Part shown: piece after piece, positions 35,810 to 47,968 of the stretch
How the letters are laid out: every line of letters begins with the position of its first letter
How positions within the stretch are numbered: position 1 is the first letter of the stretch
Assembly (NCBI GenBank): GCA_026874595.1
Contig: CM049319.1
Span: 53,396,917-53,460,916 of the forward strand
Length of the DNA stretch: 64,000 bases
Reading direction: 5' to 3'
Source of the DNA: Sipunculus nudus
Taxonomy: Eukaryota > Annelida > Sipuncula > Golfingiida > Sipunculidae
Notes under the pieces: generated by a model
Seen by the model: the letters and a program-made list of their open reading frames with translations, nothing else
Told to the model about the DNA's origin: nothing
Database searches by the model: none
Translations under genes and position numbers: made by a program

Positions 35810-38110
35810 CTGGGCAAGAACACTATAGTCCGTTTCATCCCCTCATGTCCACCTGTTTTTTGCTATGAAAATTTTTATTATTTACATTTCAAGGGAAACA
35901 AAGTGTAGAGCAGAGGATTAAAGAACCTAATTTTCAACAAGGTAAATAAATACCAACTTGCGCCTTATTTGAAAAACAGAATTTTCTGAAAATATGAGAA
36001 ATCAGTCTACATTTTACAACATATCAGACCCACTTATGGCGGTCAAGGTCACTGGTCACATGCAAAAACAACCTCAACTGAAAGCTGCTGATTGGATGAT
36101 CTCATGTAAACACTCTAAAAGATATAACCAGCTAAAACAAAGATGGCTGCTTATGGAGGGACACATAATATCTGCCAGATCATGATAAAGAGATTAAAAT
36201 GTTGTGAAACATAAACGGGGGATTTACAGTAAAATTCTTAATTGCCATATTAGGTTGTCACTTCCATATACTGTTTTCTTGGAAAATATTGAAAAATATA
36301 AACTTATAAGCAAATCATCTACAAAAACTAGGTGGACAGCAGGTGGTGAAATGGACTATAGTGTGCACACAGAGCAAACAACTGTAATCAGACCACTGAT
36401 CTGCATTGTGAACCCAGTGCAAGTTTTAAACGTGTGACACCCACTCTCATTGGTTTGAATACACCTATAGCTTGAATAAAGTATAGTAATGTATTATTGC
36501 AGCCACAGTGACTAATAATGATCCCCTTGTGATAATTGCTTTGAGGTCGCCAAACAACAGAACCATTTATCTTAAAAACAAATTTGCAATAAGGGTGACT
36601 TTCTTATATCCACACACTATCTGTAACTAGTTTACCTGTAAATCAACAACAAGTCCAAATATTCCTTAATATTACATTAACAGGTGATTATTACAAATCT
36701 TACTAGTATATGCTTTTAACATACATGCTCATATGGTAAACTATTAAATTAGAACTTAACTCACAATTTTCCTGTTGTTTCGTTTATTACCATTACTTGA
36801 TCTAGGCCCTGAAATTTAAATTTTTTTGTTCACCCCATATCACTAACACAAACTTCTATTCAGATGGCTATGAATTGGTTTTAATCTACCGGTATCTTAA
36901 AAATAGAAACTGTTTTTTTCATATTTGCAGGGTTAAAATTGGGTGATTTACATTCTTGTTTTCATGATGGTTTAGTTCTTGTGATTCAATATACAAAAAA
37001 AGACCTAAACACAGTTAATAATCATATGATTTAATTGAACTCACCATTATATTATAATGAGCCCCCCAAACGCTCCTACAAGGGTCTTCCTTGCGTGTGC
37101 TGCTTACAAGACAATAATGACATCACTAAGGTTGATGACGTAGATGTTGCATTTACTGATGTCATGAATGGGAATGGCTGCACAGATGAAGATACCGTAG
37201 TCACTGTTAACTGTTTGTAATATTTTGGAAAATCTGTTTTGTACAAATTACGTGCCATGCAGGTAAGAAAATTCATGGCGAGGTCAATCACGATAAAGTA
37301 TATCAAACTAAAGATGTGTGCCAAATCTTTAAGAGCCCCCCCCCTCGAGTTTGTTGCACTCGCGACAAGAATATAACCTAGTGTTTTGACCATACAACAT
37401 GTGAAAGGTCCATGGGGACATCATATCTACCTGACCTAATTGTATGAAATTAGTAAACCGGCCGCATAATCCCGGGTCTGAAATGTCTGCTTTGTCCTAC
37501 ACGGCAAGCACATACGAATCAAGTTTGAAAATGAAGAAATAGCCATTCAAATAGCAAAGTTTATGGTACATGCCCATAATGATGTCTTACACCCGGTTCC
37601 TTTTTAGCATACAAGTTTTAAAGTCATGAGAAATATGTCAGATAAATGGTTTTTTAGCCGAGTTAAATAAAATAAGACACCTTTGATAGGTATGTTTAAT
37701 TCTCACTAAAAGTCAAGAATGATCTTTTAATAATTACACTAGGACCAAGGGGAACATGGACTGAGTGGATAATTTGTTAAGACCTGATATCATTTATGAC
37801 AGCTATCTCTGAACATACAAGATGTATTAGGGAAAATAGAAAAAATTTGGTTCTCAGGCACTTTTTTTCATTAATTAGTGCAGGTGGGCAATATATTTTT
37901 TGTCTGTTTTGATAAAATTTCATGATCTGGGAACAACATGATAAAAACAGAATTTTTTTTGCTCTACATAACAAAGGACAAAATAGGATTAAAATTTTAT
38001 TTTTATATTTTTTTAAATTACCAAAATTAATAAGTTTCTATAAATCAAATTAAAAAGTTTAGATGCATGGGAGGTTAAAACTGACATGCGCAGTGCCTGA
38101 GAACCATACT
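35810..38110. other. Intergenic / TMEM183 downstream region
   Basis: No gene could be established. A 61-codon frame on the + strand (37035-37220), rich in Asp/Val and ending NCL-stop, looks somewhat protein-like but matches nothing recognised. Confidence 0.35.
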
Positions 38111-38111
38111 T

Positions 38112-38117
38112 TTTATT
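38112..38117 (-). terminator. TMEM183: Candidate TMEM183 polyadenylation signal
   Basis: TTTATT on the + strand reads AATAAA on the - strand, about 205 bp downstream of the TMEM183 stop codon. It lies within a short dispersed repeat, so its use is uncertain. Confidence 0.3.
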
Positions 38118-38321
38118 TTTTGCCTTAGTATTCATAATCTCAAAGGTTAACCTTTCAACTTTTGATGATAGGACCTCTTATCCAGGAAGGTTTTAATTAA
38201 CATAAAGACAACCACATTGTTCATGTCAAGTCTTTCAACTGTTTTTGCTTAACTGAATACCACAGCTCACTGAACAAATGTAATTTATAAGTAAAAAGAC
38301 GAGCTGTACTACACGCCTATA

Positions 38322-41300
38322 TCATAAATGATTTCCTGGGTACTGGGGGTCCCACCACTGTCGTACATAGAGATTAAGCACTGGGTCCATCATCAAAATT
38401 GTTCCGTCAACATGACTGCCTTTTCTAGGTGGCACATAAAGTGTATTAAAAACCAGTTTCAGTTTATGGTACCGCATTCCATGTCCTGCATTAAGGTATG
38501 CTTTTGTTAGCACCTGTCCCATTATAACAGGAAGTGATATAAATGACTGGGTTATGACCTCTAGGACACAGCATCCTTCTTCGGAATTATGATGAATGTC
38601 CATGAACATATTCCACCTGTTCCTATTGTTCCTCTTTTTCTCATTGGATGCAGACAACATACACTGCCGTAATTCTAAATTGCGAAATTTAAAGTAGAAA
38701 TGCCAATTGTTTTTCTGCTGGCTATGCCACATTAAAGTACAACGTTTGCCTTCTAGTTCATATGGAAGATTTTCAAATGGTGCCCTGTGTCGCTGTTTAT
38801 CTACAAACGGCTGGTGTGTATAGAAGAGAGTTCTTATTACCCTTGATCTCAAACCTCTCAACGCTGTCAGATTCTCAGGTCGTAAGCTGCTGGGCAGCGA
38901 GATCTCCTTGTTATATATTCTGAAATGAAGCAAAATGCATATTCACTCCATTATGTTTCCCCATAATAACGCAACTAAACTGTTAACATAATTATTATGA
39001 GTCCAGCTATGATTCCTTTTGTTCGGAAAGTTGATCTGGCAGAATGGGAATACAAGTTGGTATTGACTTAAAAAATATGGTGAGATTCCTTATGGCCTGG
39101 CTTGTGGAATGTGTATCTGGTAAAATGAATTGCTACATGTAGAGATTTATGCAGGTTCTGCATGGTATCCCAGAGAGATACAGAAATTATGCATGTTACC
39201 ATGCAGCTTCATATGAAATCTCTCCACAAATATCCTGCATTCCTCATTCCCTACAAAAGGAATCTTAACTTAAGTCATAAGGTAAAACTTATATTCACAG
39301 ACTTTTCCCCTCCAAGACCAGCAAGAACAATGCCATTTTTACATGGCAATCCACACATTAATTAACAAGAAACTTAGGTTTTGCATGAAATTTGACTTAA
39401 AATTTAACCATTTAGAATCATTTACCAATTACACACAACTTGGGTTTCCAAGTCACCTGAACCTGTTCAGATATCACATTTAACTTTATAGGTGGAACAA
39501 AAATTATTTGTGCAAAGCTAATTGCAAGCTGAATGGAAACTGACAAAGAGGGCAGCACTATGGCTCATACGCTCCCGAGGCAGCGGAAATCTTGCGCTTC
39601 TAAAGAAGCAACGGATTTTCACGCTGCCAGCTTTGACCGTTTATGATATATTTAGACACCAGATGGCGGTTCGTTGTCCGCTGAAATAAACGTGCGTATG
39701 ATGTGACAATTAAGCAGCCAATCAGATGCCAATAAACAAACACTCGACAGGCATCCTGGCTCCGCCCATTGCTGCGCTTCAAGCACCGCTTGATGAGTTT
39801 CCGGTCGAATTTAAATTATTCCTTCTGCATTCTCGCATTATCGACCGATTCTATTATGACATTATGAATTTGTTAGCGTAGCCATGTAACTGTTGTCTGC
39901 AGAACTGAAACAAGCCAGCGAGGTGTGCACGCAGCCATGGTTGTTATGTTTCGTTTGAATTACAGCTCACCGGCCGAGCATCCTATGTGCCAAAGGCCCT
40001 AAGCAAACCACGTCAGGGGCAATTCTCTCTGAGCCTGTGGCCTGTTCAGACGGTTACACTGGGCGATGAGCTGTCATTCAAAACGAAATAAACATGATTG
40101 GCTCCGTGTATTCCTCGCTTGGCTTTGTCTTCCAGCACAAGGTCTCATCTGATTGGACAAAAATACAGTGCTCCCCTCTGGTGTAGCAATGCAGGATACG
40201 AGGTCATAACAAACAGCGCCTTACGATATAGGTAGCAGCCCTATAGGTAAAGCGCTGTGTAAAGAGCGTATATGGCTCAGCATGACAGAAAGTCAGCCGA
40301 GCTTAAAACAACAAGTGACCCATTGGTCATGACGCTTAGCTAATTGACTAGTTGGTATTGGTTATAGTATGATACAAGATGCATTTATGTGTTTGGTACT
40401 GGTTGTCCTAAGGGCACTGTACACTGAATGTGTCATAGTTGTCAGCATTTTAAAAATATAAAATAAATAGGTACATGAAATAATAACTGATTGTCAGTAA
40501 CTTTTGTCTTACAATCATCAGACATGTTTAAATACCAGTTTCAGTCTTGTGACCTCTGACCTCATTAAATATGCATGGAATTTTCTGGGAATCCAACTTA
40601 GGTTATATATTATATTGGTTAATATTTCTGTTAATTTCATCATATTCCTGATAAATTATCATGGTGACACCACTGATGAGCCTTGTGACCTCTGACCTCA
40701 GTAAATGTATGGATTTTGCCTATAATCAACCTCAGGTGAGAAAATGCATTTTGTAATTAATTATGGTGAGTTTCGTGAAAATCCTGGTAGCCATGGGTAA
40801 ACCATAATTAGTCCCATCAAAGACAAGCAATAACAACCTAACCTGCGATAGAGACTAGTCCAGAATTTAGCCGTGTGTATGATGAGGTGAGTCCCGTGAC
40901 AGATTGCGCCGAACCTAGCCACCTCTTCCGGGTCGATGTACTCACTGAGCATGCACCACATGTCTACTGGCCACACTCTGCCGACACAGTCCTCATCAAC
41001 AGGGTTCTTGCGCTTCTTTGACCTTCCCTTGACCTCTACATATAGATTGGTATAAATCAGAATTTATGCCAATGTATAGAATGCTGATAATTTTCATTTA
41101 TAAGATAGTTTTGCACAGTATCAAATTACCAGTTCATTTTGCCAAATTGCTGTGAAATCAGCACAGGAATACAAAAGTAAAATATGAAAGAGATTTTAGT
41201 CAATAATAATTTTGCAAAAAAAGGCTGGAAATAACTGTTTCGCATTTAATGTCAAGTTGGCCCAATTTTAAATGCAAACTTATTTTTAAAATTGGCATTA

Positions 41301-44300
41301 ATAAGAATGTGGTTCTATTTTGGCAGCACAAATCAACAGATCAAAAGCTTGAGAATCAATAGTGAAAATATGTTATGGCTCAGGGAATTCCAGGGAAAAT
41401 CATGCAATTCGACTCATATGGAAAATTTAAATTCAGCATGTTTCTTTCAACATGCAAAAATGTGCAAAAAAAAAGTGGCCCAACTTTCTCACAGCATCAG
41501 AAATGGGCAAGGTCATCAGTTCTCAAAATTAAACTGTCCAAATATGTTGTATTATATTACTGGCCGATTTCACTCATCTGCTGCAGTCACAGCCGGCCGG
41601 GTTAAATTTGCTTAATTTTCATTAGATTTTCTACATTCAGTATATCATATTTTTATAATGAAGTTGTAATGGTAAAATGTTATCTATTTACTCATCACAG
41701 CTTGTTCTTTCTGTTCCTCTTCATCTTCAGTTGACTGCTCCTGTCCAGAGGTGTCCAGCTCAAAATCAGACAGGTCCTGATCAAACCAGTCCAGCATCGC
41801 TACAGAGTTGGTTACTTCATCCTGCATTTTATTTGCTATAGACACAAAATTAAAAATAAACATACTTAAATAGACCTGAGGGTCCTGGACTCGGAGATAA
41901 GAACATGAAAAAGCATGCTGGGTCCATCTTAGAGTCCAGTTTAGAAGGGGAGCTCTATAAAGTATATACCGTATTTATGCGTGTATAAGACGACTCCGTG
42001 TATAAGACGACCCCCCAATGTTGAACCTCAAATTTTGGTTCAAATTATTTTTCAGCATCTTAAGTTGAAGCTGCCAGCTACTGAGTATCACTTTGTTAGC
42101 ATAATGATCACTTTAACACTGATGATTGAAATGGGATTTTAAAATTTGTCGTCCTGTACACGAACAAATACGGTTGGCATTTTATATACATATGAGAAAA
42201 CTTTTAACTAAACATTACATGAAAAAGCAAATTTGTGAAATTTGTCCCCACTTCTGTTTCTTGTTATCCCCTGCTTGACCATTTAAATATATTTTAGTTT
42301 TTTTTTTGTTCCCTGAAGATGTCTCCACATGTCATAGTTTTTGTTGTGAATGGGAAACAAAAGGGAAATTTTTTGTTTGTTTTTGTGCTGGTGATAATAA
42401 ATTTTCAGACAGACACTCCAATACCTATCCCAACCAAGGTATGCATGAGAGCAATCATTGACCCAAATTTGAATGAAATCGGACAATATTTAGGGAAAGT
42501 TATCACATGGAAATGAAATCCTGACGGACGGACAGAGAGACAGACAGACTCAAATCAAGTGTGGGACAAAAAGAGTGTATATACCAAGCTTAAGCTCAGT
42601 ATCTGGAGTTAATTTTATGTTATGAAACATTCAAGTAAATAACATAGATTTATGGTAATCTCAAATTTCTATTTTAAAATTTCTGATAATAAGGAGATTT
42701 TATTGGACAACGACATGGACTCCACTACGTCACTGGTTTCTCTACTAACCTGAAACCCAGGGGTTTAAGGCTCCTTTCTTTAACCTGCAGGATTTTCTTG
42801 AGGCGGCATCAGCAAAGTCACACAGGCTCACATCTGAAATGGTTGAAATTGGACAGAAATACATGTGTACAGATACCATCAAGGAGTTTCACAAAGCACA
42901 TATTGGTTTAATATAATCATTACACTTTAAAGGGGCCTATTCACATACCAGGTATGTTAAATATACATGAACTACAGGGTTTACTCCTTAAGATACAATG
43001 GTAGGTGCCAATATTTTGTTTTAAAACTGTTTGCTTACTCCTCTACACAAGCGGGAAAAAGCGGTCTGTCAGTGGACATGATCAGTGGGGTGAAATGTAA
43101 ACAAAGCGTGCATGCCAACTTGTAGCTGTACTGCACAACTAAATAAATTATGATTTTTCAAGCTTACAACCAGTGTTTCTCCTGTGTTGCTTCTTACATG
43201 TTACTTTTTAGTGTAAGAGTTGTCACGCATGTGCAAGAGACCTCTGGTCACGTGGTCTTGTTATGGTAAACAGACACTGGAGGACTGTGTTTACTCACAC
43301 ACAGAACCATAACAGCTTATAAAACAGATGAATTGGAGATAGCACCTCCATCTGCTGGGACTGTCATGCTGGGAAACTTTTGTATTCAGCCAAAATGAGC
43401 TAAAAAGCATGAGACGATACAGCTGTTATTGCAAATGATAATGTACCTTTAAGACAGAAGGCACTTAATAAATATTTCTAAACCATTTTTAAATTTTAAA
43501 AAATCTGGCCATCTTAACAGTCTAAGAGAAGTCCAATTTCCATTCTAGATTTGGAATTTAAGTCACCTTACTTGTCTACAATTTTGTAAAGAAACAATAT
43601 CTCCTATTAAGACCTACCTACCATGCATCTAATCTATATTTGAACTGACCCAATAATAGGCCACCCCTATGGTAAAGTGGGCTGTCCAGGGGTCAGAATG
43701 CAGAAGATTGTTCACTTGCTCTCTGGTACTTGAATGAGATAATATGAGTGAGACCACAATCCAGCTGTTGGTGAATAGATAGTAACCTTGCTGATCTGCC
43801 TGCTTCTCTTAAGATGGCAACTAGTAATGTCATTACATATGACATGCTAATGGGCTCATCATTAATCGACATAAGGGGAAATCTTTTCATGTTACTTGCC
43901 ACGATTGTTATAGATCTCTGACCATCACATATAACTAATAGACTGGTAGCTGTAACAAACTTACTCAGTAGGCAATTGGGCTGGTAAGCCTAATTGAGTT
44001 GTGATAAAAGGAATATCAAGGAATGCTTGGTAGTGGTCTTCCATCATCTTGCAATCATATTGTGGTAAACAGCCCATAATCTTAACATTTTTCTACCAAT
44101 GATGAATAAACACAAGAAAATACATGTGAATTCACAATCCAAACTGAAACCCCGTCTCTATGGTAAAGAGTCGTTTCTTGTATTGCTTACAAGTTAGATG
44201 CATCTGGTAACCCGTGTGATTCATGCCTATATTAAAGTGACCAGTAATTCAACAAACATGCGGAGGGGATAACCAGTTTTCTGAGTTAAAACAGAACTTT

Positions 44301-45946
44301 CCTCGCTCATGTTGTTTGAAAGTACATGAAAAATGCCAACAATTAGTCTGGCATATTTTAATTGACAGTGTACCTGTAGGCCATGAAGGGTTGTCAATAG
44401 TGATGAAAATATTTGCATCCTCATGGGGCCTTATAATGCAATCCTCAGACCTAAATGTAAAGGCACTCTGGCATCTAGTTATCTGGTCATAATGTCAGAG
44501 GGCTGATATGACACTAATACTAACAGACTGGTAGTATATGTTTTTGAATTATTCATAACAACCATTCCAATTTCAGACAGACCTTTCAGTCATTTTAAAC
44601 TTAAAAATTGCTGTGTTGTTTTATTTTACAACCTTACCTAATAGAAACTGGTAAAAAAATTATCTTTAAGTAAGTACATATAAAAGAAATCGGAGCCACT
44701 ATAGAACGCGGGCTTCGCTTCTATTGAGGAACATATAAATAAAAATGTCTCCTCTCATTCTCTATTTTAACTCCTTCTTTTCCCTGTAGATGTCCCTACA
44801 CTCAACTCTTCTAACATAAACAAGTACTAAGCATCAGATGTAGCCTGAATCAGGAATCTAACCTATGATCTCTAGACTAGGAGCCCTACACGCTACTAAA
44901 TGAGCCGTGAAGACGAGATACCAGAAGGTGCAAGTTTTGTTCATTTATATCTGCGATTGAAGAGGCATCTATCGCAAAAATGGGAAACCATTTACTATTT
45001 TAACAGGAAAATTAAGCTTTAGGTGGGCGCTCCGCCCCCACACCCCCGTTCAGACGGGGAACCCAGGTTCCCTGGACCCCTCCTCTAATATAATAAACTC
45101 CAGGTTTGAGCAAAATTAAATACGTGAATTCTGAGGAAAATGATATGTATCGGCCTTTTCCAGGAAACAATTTATTATGCGACACCCGTTGTACCGGCCG
45201 TAGGCTGAAGCCCAGTTTCTATAGTTCTGCCAAGGAATCACTATCTCTTAGTGGTCTTTAATTGATAAAATAAATGACCACTGACTTCTCTACAATTTGG
45301 TATATAAACAACAATCAAGTATAGTCTATACTCTTTACAAACAATTGGGTAAACTTTCAGTTTCATGTCAAATTACCTCACCTGGCTATGATTTGGAATA
45401 AAATAAAATTCAGAGTGTAATAAACGTGTCCTTCTCACCTGTCAGCCACAATGACGGTAGATTAGGTGACCAGAGACCTTGGGGAACACGTCTTAACAAA
45501 TACTATTGGGACATTACGCAACTTTACAATACACCGGTTGTTGGCAAACGTTAAGTGAACTGGGTTCACTGTGGCCGGGCCAATGTTGACATGCAGACTT
45601 GCCGAGAGAAGCGGTGTTCTTTCCGAATTAACAACTTACAGGATGTCTAAGCTATCTTGGAAACAGATAAAATTCAAATATAGTTTCTGTGTGTTAAATT
45701 ATCGTAACTGACACATTTAATATCAAAAGAACATCGCTACAAATCTAGTGTTCAGTTAATATCACTTATGAGTTATGTCCGGCCATATGCATATGTGGCT
45801 GTTATATTATACATGCCGGTTATTGAAGGGCCATTAATTGCTCCATTATTTCCATTAACAGGCTTATGATAAAAGTTTGTACCGGTCTGTGTCGCTTGGA
45901 GTAGGTCCGTGTGGGTCTTTTGGAGACGCCTTGGATTCTTGGGCAT
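38322..45946 (-). CDS. TMEM183: TMEM183-family F-box-like protein, 5 coding exons
   Basis: Coding exons in transcript order: 45946-45883, 42833-42750, 41835-41699, 41033-40843, 38919-38322. All introns are GT-AG and phases 1, 1, 0 and 2 join cleanly, giving 1074 nt (357 residues; the vertebrate protein is about 376). The start MPKNPRRLQK parallels the vertebrate N-terminus and has a strong ACCACCATGC context. Exon 2 encodes VSLCDFADAA. Exon 3 is acidic (EDEEEQKEQ). Exon 4 has a basic GRSKKRK patch, then an F-box-like stretch starting WPVDMWCMLSEYI (residues about 115-159). Exon 5 has LRPENLTALRGLRSRVIRTLF, FYFKFRNLELRQC and the conserved end WWDPQYP. Molecular function is poorly known. The segment that is membrane-like in vertebrates (residues about 284-296, FISLPVIMGQVL) is short and less hydrophobic here. 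Intron 1 (3 kb) and intron 4 (1.9 kb) contain repeats. Confidence 0.93.
39560..40260. promoter_or_regulatory. CCAAT/GC-box-rich patch in TMEM183 intron 4
   Basis: The patch is noticeably richer in G, C and CpG than its surroundings. It contains GCCAATCAG (about 39717), GGCTCCGCCCATTG (about 39759), GATTGGCTCC (about 40094) and CTGATTGGAC (about 40148). This is a cluster of CCAAT boxes in both orientations plus a GC-box-like site. It could be an alternative promoter, an unrecognised gene start or a mobile element fragment. No coding exon was found with it. Confidence 0.3.
40268..40340 (-). repeat. Family B hairpin end joined to family C start motif
   Basis: GGCTCAGCATGAC...GTCAGCCGAGC (about 40271-40296) is the family B hairpin. 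It is followed directly by AACAACAAGTGACCCATTGG and GTCATGACGCTTAGC, the degenerate family C opening. Confidence 0.45.
41968..42174. mobile_element. Small TIR element (MITE) in TMEM183 intron 2
   Basis: The left end, ACCGTATTTATGCGTG then TATAAGACGAC, is matched inverted at the right end (ACCGTATTTGTTCGTG then TACAGGACGAC read on the - strand). The element is about 207 bp with no coding capacity. A second CGTGTATAAGACGACC copy lies just inside the left TIR. The target duplication is unclear, so the superfamily is not assigned. Confidence 0.6.
42300..42600 (+). repeat. Dispersed repeat tail with ACGG/ACAG-rich run
   Basis: A GACGGACGGACAGAGAGACAG run near 42522-42545 follows a block with GGACAATATTTAGGGAAAG. 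The ending resembles the tails of pearl-like and Helentron-like repeats elsewhere in the window. Boundaries were not defined. Confidence 0.35.
44698..45232. mobile_element. TIR-like element in TMEM183 intron 1 enclosing a SINE-like head
   Basis: The left edge CTATAGAACGCGGGCTTC is matched imperfectly, inverted, by the right edge (CTATAGAAACTGGGCTTC on the - strand). There is no coding capacity. The repeats are short and diverged, so the element is tentative. Confidence 0.35.
44850..44920 (-). repeat. tRNA-derived SINE head
   Basis: On the - strand GGCTCATTTAGTAGCGTG (A-box-like), then CTAGTCTAGAGATCATAG (anticodon-arm-like), then GGTTAGATTCC (B-box-like) keep tRNA-like order and spacing. It is too degenerate to be a functional tRNA. 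Confidence 0.5.
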
Positions 45947-46060
45947 GGTGGTTTTCGTAATTTATTAGATATTTAATACACTGATCACCACAATTCCCGC
46001 AGTGCTGAGCGCCATTTTAGGTGTACACACCCCCACTTTTCGACCGAACTTGTGAATTTC
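45947..46060 (-). promoter_or_regulatory. TMEM183: TMEM183 promoter / 5' UTR region
   Basis: On the - strand AAAATGGCGC (46009-46018), a good YY1-type core (AANATGGCG), lies about 65-70 bases upstream of the start codon, where YY1 sites are typical in housekeeping promoters. No TATA box is obvious. The transcription start is not resolved. Confidence 0.45.
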
Positions 46061-47129
46061 TAAAAATATAAATATGTCAGGAAGAGTGTTTAAGGTGATA
46101 TCATGTTGCATGTTTGTTAACTTTTAAGTAATTTTTTTTAATACATTTACTTTTTATACAGTCATGGTGGGAATGAATTTAGATTTTATATTGAAATATT
46201 CTTCCATACGTTTCCTTATATTTAACGGGATCCAACCCGAACGTATGTGAATGTGATATGAACAACAGAGACGTCTAGCGAACATTGTAAGCATAAAAAA
46301 GTTTAGACTTCAAGGTGGTGCCTCCCCCCCCCCCCCCCCCCTCCCCCCCCATGAAAAACAAAAAACAAAAAAAAAATGATTGGTTCCCCTTTTTGCGCCA
46401 AACAGCACTTCAAAATTAATTTATTTCAAATAAAAAAAAAAAAAACAAGAACCACCGCAGAGTTAAGAGAATGCTTGAAAAAGGGAAGAGGAGATTTATT
46501 TAGGTCTGAAAAGGAAAACGCATAACTGCACGTTTAACTATTATCACAGGTTAAATAAATACCTTGTCTATCTCTGGGCCCTATCGCCTAATAGGACGAT
46601 ATGATTCAGATATGGACTAATAATTTCCAAACACATGTATAGGCAATTTAAACGTATAGAAGTTTATATATTATTATATCAGTTTACATAGAATTTCCTC
46701 ACTGAATTCATTTTAACAGCTGTGGTGAAAACGAGAAAGGGCTCTTGCAGTAGTTATATATAGACCTATTTCTAAATTTGAGCATCTTCAATAGTACTTG
46801 TACCTGCATCTTACCTTAGTTTCAGCATTAAATTATATAAATATTAAGAAATCAGAAAAAAATATTCAATTAAAGGGACGGAATGAGCATCCGAGAATTT
46901 ACCCGGTTTGCGAAGGCTCAAACAAGGTATTAATGCCTGCATATGGCCGATATAGGTGAACAAAATTTGATACCACTGGGCTGATGGTTTCAAGTTTGGG
47001 CCGTTTACAAGTACTCAAAGCGTTCCTCATCCAAAGACAGTACTTTAGCCCACCCCTGATAAAATACTTGTAAGAAAATAGGCCTTCATTATTGCTGAAA
47101 TAATCGTTTACAAACTGATTGTTTAAAAC
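46061..47129. other. Intergenic region upstream of TMEM183
   Basis: Contains a C-rich run (46324-46350, one T interruption) followed by A-rich tracts. No gene or bounded element is recognised. Confidence 0.4.
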
Positions 47130-47137
47130 GAACATGC

Positions 47138-47522
47138 TAGGGGTGAAAGGAGTACTCGAGTACTCGAGTCCGGGTAATACTTACCGAGTACCCGGATGTA
47201 CCTTGTATGTACATGCATATATGTATATTACTGCAAATTTTAGGACAGTCTGTAGGATTATTTATCCATTGTCGTAGCCTGGCGTGGGGCTCTAAACATA
47301 TGCTAGTCAAATTAATCGAGGTCTTGTTATGACATGATATATCTATTCCTTCGTTGCGATAAAGTTAAGCCGTCACTAAGTCAAATTTATGCATATTTTG
47401 CATCGGTAAATAGATGTTTGTTTTATCTTCACAGCGTTGCCACGGTAACGAGTACTCGAGTCCGAGTCGGGTAATGCCTATCGGGTACTCGAGTCCAAAA
47501 TTTTGTACCCGTTTCAGCCCTA
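47138..47522. mobile_element. hAT MITE with perfect 8-bp target duplication
   Basis: The ends are TAGGGGTGAAAGGAGTAC on the left and the inverse of TAGGGCTGAAACGGGTAC on the right. The flanks are an identical GAACATGC at 47130-47137 and 47523-47530. The subterminal regions are packed with GAGTACTCGAG palindromes in both orientations and CGGGTAAT blocks. The length is 385 bp and no reading frame is present. Confidence 0.92.
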
Positions 47523-47922
47523 GAACATGCTTATAATCCTGCATAGGCCTATCGGTTGTTCAACTGTTAGCGCTTTTTCTTATAAAGTGCTTTATGGGTT
47601 TTCGTGACAGAATAAAGACACGTGAACCGGTTATCTCTTAAGGACTTTTTAGAACTGCACAGATTTGTTAATTAATATAAAATCTATATTTGATCAAATT
47701 ATGAAATGAAAATATGATTTTAATTTAAAATTTTGAATTATGAAACATTGTGTATAATTATTACAGAACAAACTTTAAATTGTGTCTGGCCTTGATATGT
47801 GTTCCATCAAATAAGCCTATTTCCTCATGCTCATAAAGGTGTCACTTTAAGTCTCTGACTGAATGGCAGAATTAATTTATACTCTGTATGAAAGGCATGG
47901 AGAATAAAATGTATAAAACTTT

Positions 47923-47924
<2 letters not shown>

Positions 47925-47965
<41 letters not shown>
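47925..47965. repeat. (TA)n microsatellite, left arm
   Basis: About 20 TA units lie immediately left of the Tigger-like element. The TA array resumes at its right side. Confidence 0.9.

Positions 47966-47968
<3 letters not shown>

Noticed and set aside
37035-37220. 61-codon + strand frame with a protein-like Asp/Val-rich composition
   Set aside because: The only acceptor-like sites are weak and no homologous family comes to mind. It was left as part of the intergenic description.
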